This document shows, in pieces, positions 37,001 through 47,800 of a DNA stretch of 64,000 nucleotides (its first letter is position 1; every line of letters starts with the position of its first letter). The stretch comes from Omphalotus guepiniiformis. Lineage: Eukaryota; Basidiomycota; Agaricomycetes; Agaricales; Omphalotaceae. The position numbers and the translations under genes were made by a program. The stretch is taken from assembly GCA_028554645.1 (NCBI GenBank), contig JAQOOI010000019.1, positions 1,426,001-1,490,000 on the forward strand, read 5' to 3'. A model generated the notes under the pieces. It made no database searches. It was given only the letters and a program-made list of their open reading frames with translations, and was not told the origin of the DNA.

Positions 37001-38822
37001 TAGCTTGTCCTAATTCCTTGTCTCAAAGTCACTCCTAGGCGATGGCTAGACCAGGTGAATTGCGCTTTTTGCTCTTCAACGGGTTCTGTTGCTGATCACC
37101 TGATAGTGCAACCCCGAGCTGAGCGCGCTCATCACCAAAACACTCAAGGTGGAGAAAAGTGTGTGGTTGAAAGACCTTGATAAACTTAAGGAGCTTTTGC
37201 CCTACGCCGAGGACGCCAAATTCCGCGAGGAATGGGCGGCGATTAAGCAGAGGAACAAAGAGAGACTTGCGCACCATGTCTTGACGACGCTCGGGTTGAC
37301 GGTTAATACGGGTGCGATGTTTGATGTTCAGATCAAGGTGCGTGAGTTTCGTATCATCACGTTCGGGTGCTAATTGGATTCCTTGGTCTCCTCAATTTCG
37401 GTGGTGTAGAGGTTGCACGAATATAAGGTGAGTCGGTGCTTGAATGGGGTGTTGAAGCTTGTTACCTGTTTGTTGATTGGGCATATTGTAGCGTCAAACG
37501 TTGAACATTCTCGGCGTTATTCATGTGAGTCGGGCAGTGGCTTTTTTCTACTGAATCGGTTTCTTATTTGATATGTTCACATAGATACCTTACGTTGAAG
37601 AAGATGTCTGCTGCGGAACGCCAGAAAGTCAACCCTCGTGTGGTGTTCTTCGCCGGAAAAGCTGCTCCTGGATGTAAGTGCTCCTCATGACTGGGACGAG
37701 TTATCTCATTAACCTTGATATTATGAAGATTATATTGCCAAGCTCGTGCGTAGTGACCTTAGAGAATGCCTACCTTCATGGATGCTTACGGAAGATTACT
37801 AGACCATCCGACTTATCGTCAACGTCGCCCGAGTCATCAACGCCGATCCCGACACGAAAGACTACCTGACATTATACTTCCTCCCCGATTACTCCGTATC
37901 ACTTGCGGAGGTGTTGATCCCCGCATCAGACATCAGCCAGCACATATCTACGGCTGGTACAGAGGCTTCGGGTACCTCCAACATGAAGTTTTGTCTCAAT
38001 GGTGGGTTGTTGGTGGGGACTGTTGGTGAGTGTCGAGCGTGGTCCAGGCTATTGGTTGGTGTTGAATAGTCGGTTTTAGATGGTGCTAATATCGAGATTG
38101 CCGAGGCTGTTGGAGAGAGTAATGTTTGTGAGTGGTTCCGCTTGTGCGATTTGCCTCATTATTGACAGTACATCACCATGGGATGACAGTCTTCTTCGGT
38201 CACCTCACACCGTGAGTCCTGGAATTACTACTCCCTCGTCACCTAGTATCTCACAGGTGCTCTTCTTTCGATACAGAGCTGTGGAGGACTTGCGATACCA
38301 GCACCTGTATCACCCTGTTCCGATCGAAGAGAAATGTCCTGCTCTGGCCAACGTGTTGAACCAGGTTTCTGCTGGCTTGTTTGGAGATGGAGGTGTCTAC
38401 GAGCCGTAAGACTCCCTTACTTCCTGAAATGTCACCATACTGACAACTTCGCCTCGCAACAGCCTCTTGAACACCATTAGACAAGGAGATTTCTACCTGC
38501 TTTCTGATGACTTTGACTCCTGTACGTATGATAAACTGAAACCGTGGCTGATTTTTGATGCGTGGCTTGTTCTTTGTCTTCAGATATTGCTGCGCTTGCT
38601 TTGGTCGACGAGGCATATCTCGACAGGACGGAGTGGGTGAAGAAGTCAATTCGGACTACCGCAAATATGGGCAGCTTGTTTTGTCTCTCTTTCTTCTCTT
38701 TTTGTTCAGGCCATGTACTAAACTATGTCGATGTTTAGATGGGCAAATTTAGCTCTGATCGGGCTATCAACGAGTATGCTGAGAGCTTCTGGAACCTTGA
38801 GGCTATCCCTGTACCGAAGTGA
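34053..38822 (+). CDS. Glycogen phosphorylase (GT35, PLP-dependent)
   Basis: Extremely fragmented gene of more than 20 exons, about 860 residues. It starts [19 protein letters not shown] and ends NLEAIPVPK. Signature stretches in order: [111 protein letters not shown], and the PLP-lysine motif [16 protein letters not shown]. The enzyme releases glucose-1-phosphate from glycogen in the cytosol. Two exons of only 5 bases are needed (35656-35660 and 36391-36395). At least three junctions (about 34910-34970, 37525-37584 and 38670-38750) do not splice cleanly by GT-AG into the conserved protein, so either unusual splicing or early decay is possible. It is a primary-metabolism gene inserted between the two arms of the siderophore cluster. 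Confidence 0.85.
35656..35660 (+). other. Five-base microexon in glycogen phosphorylase
   Basis: GACTT flanked by TATAG and GTAAGT. With it, NDHT joins to [13 protein letters not shown] in frame; without it the frame fails. Confidence 0.55.
36391..36395 (+). other. Second five-base microexon in glycogen phosphorylase
   Basis: AACTT flanked by TTTAG and GTAAGT. Together with the exon near 36455-36470 it gives IIYDINLFFLQAVEKRF, as expected for the family. Confidence 0.5.
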
Positions 38823-39136
38823 AAATTCGACGTGGAGTCGGACCTGATGGAAAGAATACAAGATAAGTGCATTAACAACGAAGCTGAGATGTAAATGAAA
38901 GATAGCCTCATGATGGATGACTGAAATGCTTTTCTCGAATCATAAACGTTGTACGGTGTGTGTTATGTACATTACTGGAAGATGTAGAGTGTTGGATGTG
39001 AAAGACTGCCATAGTGTTTTCTGAATAAAGTGTGGTACCACGATGTGTGGGAGAGTAACTTGAACAAGACCGAGCCGCCGCTTCACCTCATCTTCCGCTC
39101 TCTGCTCTATCTTTCCATCCTCTCCCATTCACTATC
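38823..39136. other. Spacer between glycogen phosphorylase and HAD phosphatase
   Basis: About 310 bases with the 3' end of one gene and the promoter of the next. No gene seen. Confidence 0.5.
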
Positions 39137-40337
39137 ATGAGTATTCGACTATCTTCCGCCGACGAGTACACCAAACTCATTGACCAGTATGATACCTGGA
39201 TGTTTGACTGTGACGGAGTATTATGGCAAGGAGATCGACTCATCGATGGTGCAGTCGATGTCCTGAGCCTTCTTCGAGAACGAAGTATGTCGGTATTTAT
39301 GATGTGTCAACGTCCTTATGTCTTATTATCTTGGAATAAGAGAAGAAAGTCCTTTTTGTGACGAACAACGCTACGAAGTCCAGGAAAAGTTACAAGGGCA
39401 AATTCGATCAGTTGGGAGTTGAGGCGCATGTTGTGAGCTCCGATTGCTGTTCTGCGATTCTATCTGCAATTATTGAACTATCTCTGTGAACTGGAAGGAT
39501 GAGATATATGGATCTGCATACGCAACGGCTGTGTATATCTCTTCTGTGATGAAGCTACCGAAAGAGAAGAAGGTCTATGTCATTGGGATGGCTGGTCTGG
39601 AGGAGGAATTGAAGGACGAAGGTGTTACTTACTTGGGTGGTACCGTGAGATCCTAGTCCCTTCATTTCATCTCTCCTAGACACTGTTCTTACATCGCTCT
39701 AGTAGGACCCGGCCGATCGTACACTGGATTCGTTCTCGCTGGAGAATTTTACACTCGACCCTGATGTCGCTGCGGTAGTGTGTGGTCTAGACACCACGAT
39801 CAACTATACGAAGCTATCAAAAGCATTTCAATACCTAACTCGTAATCCTAGGTGCCAATTCATCGTAACGAACGAAGATAGTACTTACCCCAGTGCGCAT
39901 GGCTTGCTTCCTGGTGCAGGCGCTATAAGCGCACCGCTTCGCTTTGCGCTTGGGAAGGATCCTATCAGTATTGGTAAACCAGCAAAGACGATGTTGGATT
40001 GTATTAAGGCTAAGTGTGTTTCTTCCTTCCCTCGTTTAGTATTTCTTCTGAACTGTATTTTCTTAGAGTGCACTTCGATCCGAAACGAACTATCATGGTC
40101 GGCGATAGGCTGAACACAGATATTCTATTCGGCCAGGCAGGAGGTGTGTCTACATTACTTGTATTGACAGGTAAGAACAGTCGTCTATGCAGCCACCCAC
40201 ACCTTCTCAGAACTTCATACTCACCATACTCAGGTATCACGCTTGAGAGCGAAATTACGGGACCTTCCCCATCACCGATAGTTCCAGACTATGTCACTGC
40301 GTCTATCGGTGACTTGCGTGCAGCTACAGCATCCTGA
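39137..40337 (+). CDS. HAD-superfamily phosphatase (4-nitrophenylphosphatase/phosphoglycolate phosphatase, Pho13-like)
   Basis: Six exons, about 305 residues, all with clean GT-AG introns. HAD motif I MFDCDGVLWQGD (nucleophile Asp), motif II KVLFVTNNATKSR after the first intron, PGAGAISAPLR and the Lys segment GKDPISIGKPAKTML, and motif III/IV HFDPKRTIMVGDRLNTDILFGQ. This is the type IIA cap (C2) HAD family of Pho13/PGP enzymes, which clear phosphoglycolate and other toxic metabolic side-products. It is a housekeeping gene lying just left of the NRPS arm; no link to siderophore synthesis is visible. Confidence 0.93.
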
Positions 40338-40385
40338 TTTCATGGAACTGATAGAAATAGAACAAGGGTATACATCCCTGGTAGA

Positions 40386-40412
40386 AAGTTAGAAGTTAGA
40401 AGTTAGAAGTTA
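40386..40412. repeat. Tandem heptamer repeat (AGTTAGA units)
   Basis: Three to four perfect copies of the 7-base unit AGTTAGA in the 3' flank of the HAD phosphatase gene. A simple microsatellite-like repeat with no obvious function. Confidence 0.8.
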
Positions 40413-41760
40413 CAATCAGGAGGGACTGTCTTGTAATGAATGCTCTTTGGGGTCCGTATGAATTCGTGAACGAGATACAGCCTGAGTGCGCCGCTAATAG
40501 TAAGCGCGAACATTGAACCGAGTATATAGCCAGCAGTGAGCGCCAAACGTTGATGCTGGAGGACGAGGCCATGCCTGTTTGTGTAAGGAATATTCGTCAA
40601 ACACAACGAATAGTGAGATACAGATGAGAACGCCGGGGTCGGTTTTGGTTTGGTACTAGTCCTAGTATCGCCCTGATAGCAGGATACACCACTCGTCTTT
40701 CAATAGGTGTTCGTACCCCGGAATTTAAAGCGGTAAATGCATAACGAAAAATCCTCCTTAAAACTCGGAGAGTAGCTGGACCCATGCCAATCGAGTTGAC
40801 AAGGACCCTGGAAGAGTAGTCCCAAGGTGTAGGCGGGCGAGAATAACACCGTCCAGCAGGGTGAATCCGAGTCCAACCTCACCAAGGGCGCATCTGCCTG
40901 CAGGACACCTTGGAGAGCCTGAATGTTGTCGTTTATCGCTTGAAATCACTTCATTTAGATCGAGATCGACCTTCAATCCCATAGTCGACCACAGTAGAAA
41001 CAGTGACGATGCTCGTGTAACACGCGAACGGGAACAGGTTTACGTTACCGCAGGTATCAGTAGATTCAGCTGCAACAACATTTGTATCGAAGCCTGAAGT
41101 AGCCTTTTCGCTTGCAGAGCTTTTCGTTCTGTCACCGCCGTCAACCCAGCTCGTCGTCGAGAATGAGCAGTCGCTCTTATGTAAGCTGATTCTGCTTTGC
41201 CTCGTGCCACCACTGCCTTCAATTCAGCTTCAAGAAAGTACTCTATTACCATGAAGATTCGTTCTCAGCCAGATTCTACGCTTGGACGTGCACAGAACAC
41301 GCTTTACATTCGGCAACCAGGAAATGGTAGTACTAAGGACTGCCTGGACTGTCCTCAAACAATTATCGGGTCTTCGCTAAACCTTCCTGCTGCAAGCACT
41401 GCTACGAATGCCTTACACAGGATATTAGGCTATTACAAGAAGCCGAAGTGTAAATTCTGACCCGGTGGCGACATCGTCCATACAGCCTCTCCACCGCGCG
41501 CGACAGGCTGCGGCTGGCCGCTGACCCCACGAATTATGGAGGACCAATGAGTTTGGTCTGGGTCCGACTGTCCAAGATTTCTACGGCCCTGACACGGCCC
41601 ACGATCGTTAAAAACAGTCGAGCTGGTTCACCGGCTGTCCATGTGTTGGAAGACTGGCGTCAGTCCGACGAGGTCCGAGTCCCGACCATCCCGATCATCG
41701 GCCAAAGCTGGCGCGGGTACCATGCCAGTCATTCGCCATTTGATTAGATTTTTCAGGCAT

Positions 41761-41790
41761 ATCTGATATCATTTCTCCGTTATCAGATAT
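41761..41790. promoter_or_regulatory. Paired GATA-type sites in the NRPS promoter
   Basis: ATCTGATAT (41761-41769) and ATCAGATAT (41782-41790), 12 bases apart and 60-90 bases before the NRPS ATG. They are one-base variants of ATCWGATAA and very similar to the site at 28087-28095, suggesting shared iron control with the left arm of the cluster. Confidence 0.5.
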
Positions 41791-41849
41791 GATATAGTCG
41801 ACCCATTCATCTCTTGGAGTTGACACTTTCTGGCTGGATTGTTGAAACG

Positions 41850-44800
41850 ATGAGCTCCTTGGAAGGTCGCGTTGTCCTTCCAGCTACGTACATACCTTGT
41901 GTCTTTCCGCACGTTGTATCCTCGAAACAGAATGCACGTCTCGACGTCATCTCTGTCAATTCTTCAGAGTCAAAATTAGATCTAGTCGCGTTCGCGACTG
42001 TCTTACGCGCATTGCTCGCCACAAGCGGCGAGTTCTCATTCAGTCTAGGCAAAAACAAGTTCGTCGTGGTCGAAAGTGTCGATGAAACGGAGAAAGAAGT
42101 GGAGGAGAGATTGACTGTCCATGATGGATCACAGGTGACCGGCTGGGAGAACGTGGAAGCAAGGATTGACTCTAATGCTTTGGAGGTTAGCTCGTTTATT
42201 CTGTTCAAGCTCCAAAACTGACATCTTGTTAGATCAACGGTTCTGTGGCCTCCACTGTGTCGTCTGCATCACAAGAGTTGGTTCTTTTTCGCCTGAACGC
42301 TCAGCCTTCTTCAATTTCTCTGGTGTATTCGATTGAACACCTTCCCACATCCCTTGCTAAATCTCTCCTCGAGCTATACCTCGAAAAATGTGGCGCAAAA
42401 CCCGACATTTGTGCTACTTCTGGCGCTCTTTCGATCGTGAATCACCCTGTACAGCCGGTAGTGATGAATCGAAAACCTCTTCTGCACGCAGCCTTCATGG
42501 AGAGAGCTGCAGAGGCGCCAGAAGCTCTTGCAATCGACTATTTGTCTGCAAGCGATGAGTACCCACTACGCAGAAAATTAACCTATGGGGAATTGGATAA
42601 ATATTCCCTTGCTGTTGCCCGGATTTTGCGGGGGGTTGTTCCATCCACCGAGAAGGTCATAGTTCCCTTGGCTTTACCTCCTTCCCCCGAGCTATACATT
42701 GGCTACCTCGCAACCTTGCGTGCAGGATACGCGTTTTGCCCTCTCCCTGGGTGTGATGCTGCTCCTGTGGAGCGTATTCGCGAGTTGATCACTGACGTGT
42801 CGGCATCCGTCGTCCTTGGAATAGGTTCTCGCCCATCATGGCTAGCAGACCTTGGACATATTCAATGGGTCGATATTAGCCTTGAGGCGGATAACTCTGA
42901 TATCAAATCCGTTTCATTGGTGGATGGACAGGATTGGGTAGAACCCGAATCCAGTGATCTCGCCTATGGTGTGTTCTTTCTTGTTGTTCATTGATGTCCT
43001 GCTAATGGAAGACCTTGATGATTCAAGTTCTCTTTACATCGGGTTCGACCGGTAAACCGAAGGGTGTGCAGATATCACACCTCGCTGCTGCTTCATCGAT
43101 TGCTGGCCACCTTGCCGTGCGCCCTTTGCCACCTTACACGCGTTGGTTCCAGTTTGCAGCGTCTACTTTTGATCCAGTACGTCTGTGATAAGTTTCCACA
43201 ATTCGCCGCACATGTTAATGGAACACGCTCGTTTTTAGTCCTTGATGGAAATTTTCATGAACCTCTCGTCAGGAACGACAATTTGTGCCGCTGACAGGCA
43301 ACGTCTTCTCACTGACCCAGAGTCTGTCTTGTGCGAGTTGGAATGCACGCACATGATGGCTACTCCAAGTTTCGCTGCCATGCTGAACCCTGAACGGCTC
43401 GGGAACACGACTTCCAAGAACTTCGTAGAACGTGGCGTCAAATTCGAGTTGTGGACAATGGGAGAGCGATTGCTGGAAAAAGTGATCACAGCTTTCAGTC
43501 GCCCAGAAGAGGGGTATGTCTTGTGTAATGCATACGTGCGTATCCTTCAGGTTTTTTTTTCTTTTGGGTGCTTAGTTCTATTAGGGACCGACGGAAGCAG
43601 CAATCAACACGACTCTACGTATCCATCCGCGTCATGAATCGGGCGCTCGCCTTGGTCAACCGATTCCCAGTGCAACTATGGTCATTCTGCACCCGACAGA
43701 GCCTCGACTTGTTCCACAGGGCTTCCCCGGCGAGCTCGGATTGGCTGGTCCTCAGCTCGCTCTAGGGTAAGTTATACGCGATCTCAACACACCCATTTCT
43801 CATCAATTATGCTTGTTTTTTCAGGTACCTGAATATGCCCGACCAAACGGCTCTTGCTTTTGTACACGTTGATGGGATTGGTCGGGTGTATCGCACTGGT
43901 GATAAAGCAAGACTTGTCCCAGACAGCAATAATGAATGGACTTGTATCGAGTATCTCGGGAGAATGGGTTTAGGTCAGGTCAAGCTCTCAGGCAGGCGAG
44001 TGGAGCTAGGCGAAATTGACGTCGTAATGGCCTCTGTACCCGGAGTTCAGTCCGCTCATGCCGTCGTACATCAACAGTCGGGCAACGGGGCAGTTCAACT
44101 TGTGGCGTTCTTGACCCCTAATGACGAGAGGCTTGTGGAGAAAGTGAAGGAAGTGGTTGATGCACGACTTCCCCAGCATATGCGTCCTTCGCGGTATTTC
44201 CTTGGGGAGAGTGTCCCTCGTTCTTCTTCTGGGAAAGCCGATCGGCGCGCTATTGGCGCAGTTGTTGCCTCTCGCATCGCTCAGTTAGACGCGGACAACA
44301 GGTCCACTCATGCTGGAGGAGAGAACGTCGCGGATCCCGAGATGCTTGAGCGAATAGTGAAGCTTGTCGCACAAACTGTGGACGTTCATGAAGATGTTGT
44401 CACCCCGACATCTAGCCTGTTTGACTTGGGTATTGACTCACTTCGTGGAGTTCGGCTCCTTTCTCTCGCCAGAGAAGCTGGTATTCAAGGACTCACAATC
44501 ACAGATCTTGTGTGTTTCTGATTTTCAATCATAGTAGACATTCTTTGCTTACCCTCCGTAATAGTTACAAAACGCCACACCGATTGCTTTGGTGAACGCT
44601 CTTTGCAGCCGCCAAAATGAAGTCGAATCCTCCCAATACTTGGATACTCTACGGCAGTTCACGTTAGAAGCTGCACCTATCGTTCGCCGAGAATTATGCC
44701 TTTCAGATAGCGATCCTCTCCCACCCATATTGCCCGCTACTCCGATGCAAGCTGGTGTTCTAGCACTCTATCTACGTGGAGGTCCGGAGTCGAAGGGATA

Positions 44801-47800
44801 TATCAACCACTCCGTCTATAAGCTCGCTTCCGGAATCGACCTCGAACGCTTCAAGGACAGCTGGGTGTCTATCATTCAGCGAAATGATATCCTACACTCT
44901 CGATTTGTTCTGATTGACAACAGCGCTACCAGCCCGTTTGCACTGGTAACTTTGAATGACATCTCTGTGCCGTGGGTGGAGAAGACTGGAGACGACGTTG
45001 AAGCTCTGGTTCAAGCGCACTTTCAACATGTTGCCTCCAATTTCTCGCTTACGAGCTTGAAAGCTTTTGCACTGTTCAAGAACACAGATGGATCCGACGT
45101 TCGGTTTGTCCTATCTCTACACCATTCAATTTTCGGTAAGATAAAATACCTTCATCATTCGGAGCGTCTCATAACTGTTCATGTCAGATGGCGCCTCCCT
45201 TGCTCTGATGCTGGAAGAGCTTTCCCTTAACTATGGAGGAGGTGATGTCTCTTTGCGACGGGAAGGGTTTGAACATTCAGTGAAAGATGCCTTAACGGCT
45301 GATATGGATGCCAGTACTCGTTATTGGAGAGAACAACTCAAAGGTCAGTGAATTGTCTTTCAATCTCAATGCTGCTCACGACATATCTCCTTAGATTTCA
45401 CTCCTGACGCGTTTCCTGATCTGACCGGTCTACGGCCGTCCGCCAAATCCACGGGTCACCATGTCTCCACTGTCACCTCATCAACGTTGTTTTCGAATCT
45501 ATTGAAGGCGTCGCGAGCATTGAAATCGACGCCTTTGGCAGTCTTGCAGGCTGCATGGGCCAGTGTCTTGGTATGGCTTTAGTCCTGTTCATTCGTTGAG
45601 CATGATTGTGATGGTACTGTTTTACCACTAGCTTGCCTATTCGGAATCCGAGTCGCCGGACATCGTTTTTGGAAGCATTGTCGGGGGTCGCTCTTCCGAG
45701 GCACTCGAGTACACTGTGGGGCCTGTATTCACTGCTGTTCCAGTTCGTATTCGCGATGTAAGCGGCGTCACCACAGGAGACCTCCTATCGACGTTTGTTT
45801 CGAGAAATGTTCAAGGCTTGGTACATCGTTATCCTCCCGTCAGCGTCCTTAGCGGTTCCGGTGGCATCATATACGATACTACCATAGCTCTTCAGCATTT
45901 CGGTCAAGGACAGTCTCAGACTGCACTCTGGACTGCGGCGGACTATCCCGCTATGGAGACAGAGGTCAGATAACTTTTTGCTTCTCTAATTCAATGATGG
46001 TGGCTAACAGTATGTTCAGTTTGCTGTCGTGCTCGAAATTTGGCCGGAGGAAGATGACTCTATTCGTCTTCGAGCTACATGCTCCAATCATGTTTTGATC
46101 CCGTCGGCCAGCGAGGCAATGCTACATCAATTTGACGATATCCTAAAGTTCATACTTGAATTGCCTACGGACGCGCAATTTGCGAATGTCACTAACGGAG
46201 TTCGCCAGAAATTGCAATCATCCATTAACCCACATCCCCGGCCTTTTCCTGTGGCTCCCAATACTCTTATACACCATGAATTTGAGCAAAATGCGAGACT
46301 CCATCCTGACGCTCTGGCTATATGGTTCAAAGAAGACCTAGAGAATCCTGAAAATGATGTACGCTGGACATACCGTGAACTCAATGAAAAAGCGAATCGT
46401 TTGGCGCACCTGCTGGTTTCCACATACGGAAATTTGTGTGATCAGGCAATCCCACTGTGCATGGAAAAGTGCCCGGAACTCTACGTTGCGATTCTTGGTG
46501 TTCTTAAGGTACCTCATCGATAAATCCAGACGCTTTTCTCATCCTGATATATTCATCCTTAGGCGGGTGCCGCTTGGTGTCCGGTTGATTTCGCTGCGCC
46601 CGAGATGCGAAAGCAGAATTTGTTTGCTCGTGCTGGCGGACCCGTTGTCTTAATCAGCAGTAAAACCGAATTCTCACACCTCAAAGCTGCACTTCCCGAT
46701 GGACTCGATATCATCTCCCTTGATGATCCCAGATTGAACGATCAGCCGGAAAGTGCTCCAACCGTGGGAACGACTCCGTCTCATCTAGCCTATCTAATTT
46801 GGACAAGTGGAACTACTGGATTGCCGAAAGTTAGCATGAAATGCTTGCCGCTAGCTTCTCTGCAATGCTAAATATATATTCGATACAGGGTGTACCGATT
46901 GAACACAAGGCTGCTGTTCAAAGTCTGAAGGTACTGCAACGTGAAATCCCTCATAGTAAAGCAGTGAGATGCTTGAATTTCTCCGCATATACGTGAGTGC
47001 GCTGCCTTCTTCTCCTTTCGAACACTCTAAGCATACCATTGCTTCCAGCTTCGACGTCTCGGTCCTGGACGTATTTTATGCTCTCGGAGGTGCGTGTGGT
47101 ACGCTTTGCAGTTCTCGCAAGGATATCCTGGTCGGAAGGTTCGCGGAAGCAGTCAACGCGTTTGAAGCTACGCAAGCATTTGTATGTCGCCTTATTGACT
47201 AGGGGCCAATCTATTGCTGATGCGACTTCATTCAGTTGACTCCAGCGTTCATGGCTCAATCTTCGCTCGACGAATGCAGGACGCTTGAGAGCTTGATTAG
47301 TATCGGCGAGAAGCTGCCGGACACTGTAGCAGACAAGTGGTGCAGGCCGGAGACAGCTTCTTTGAATACATACGGTAAAGCTTGATTACATATAGTCTCA
47401 AATCTGTGCTCACTTTTGACAGGACCTGCGGAGTCAACTATCATAGCAACTTGTACGTCACTGATACCTGCTCGAGGCTGCACAAGAAGCTCAATCAAGG
47501 CTTTATAGATCGAAGATTCACGCCGAACGACACCACGAAGGCTCACAATGTCGGGCTTCCTATCCAAACCGTCAGTTGTTTTGCCATGAAAGAGGGCAGG
47601 ATTGTTCCACGAGGCGCGGTCGGGGAACTTGGTACGCATCTGTAGGTACTTTGTTTAGTGCAATACTGAAGACATGATTCCAGCACTAGGAGGCTACCAG
47701 AATGCCCGCGGATATCATCGGCAACCCGAAATGACCGCGAAGAAATTCATTGAGCATTCTATGGCTGGTAAAATCTATCTGACCGGTGACATCGTCCGCG

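Larger units (their letters stand above)
40338..41849. other. Region between HAD phosphatase and the NRPS gene
   Basis: Contains a tandem heptamer repeat (about 40386-40412), several short minus-strand frames between 40403 and 41252 (one coiled-coil-like, one with a hydrophobic segment) that I could not join into a recognisable protein, and the NRPS promoter at its right end. A real small gene on the minus strand is possible but unproven. Confidence 0.4.

Noticed and set aside
47380..47530. In-frame stop after the A5 motif of NRPS A2
   Set aside because: A GT-AG intron (GTACGTCAC...CAATCAAG) removes it and restores a normal A domain, so A2 is not broken.
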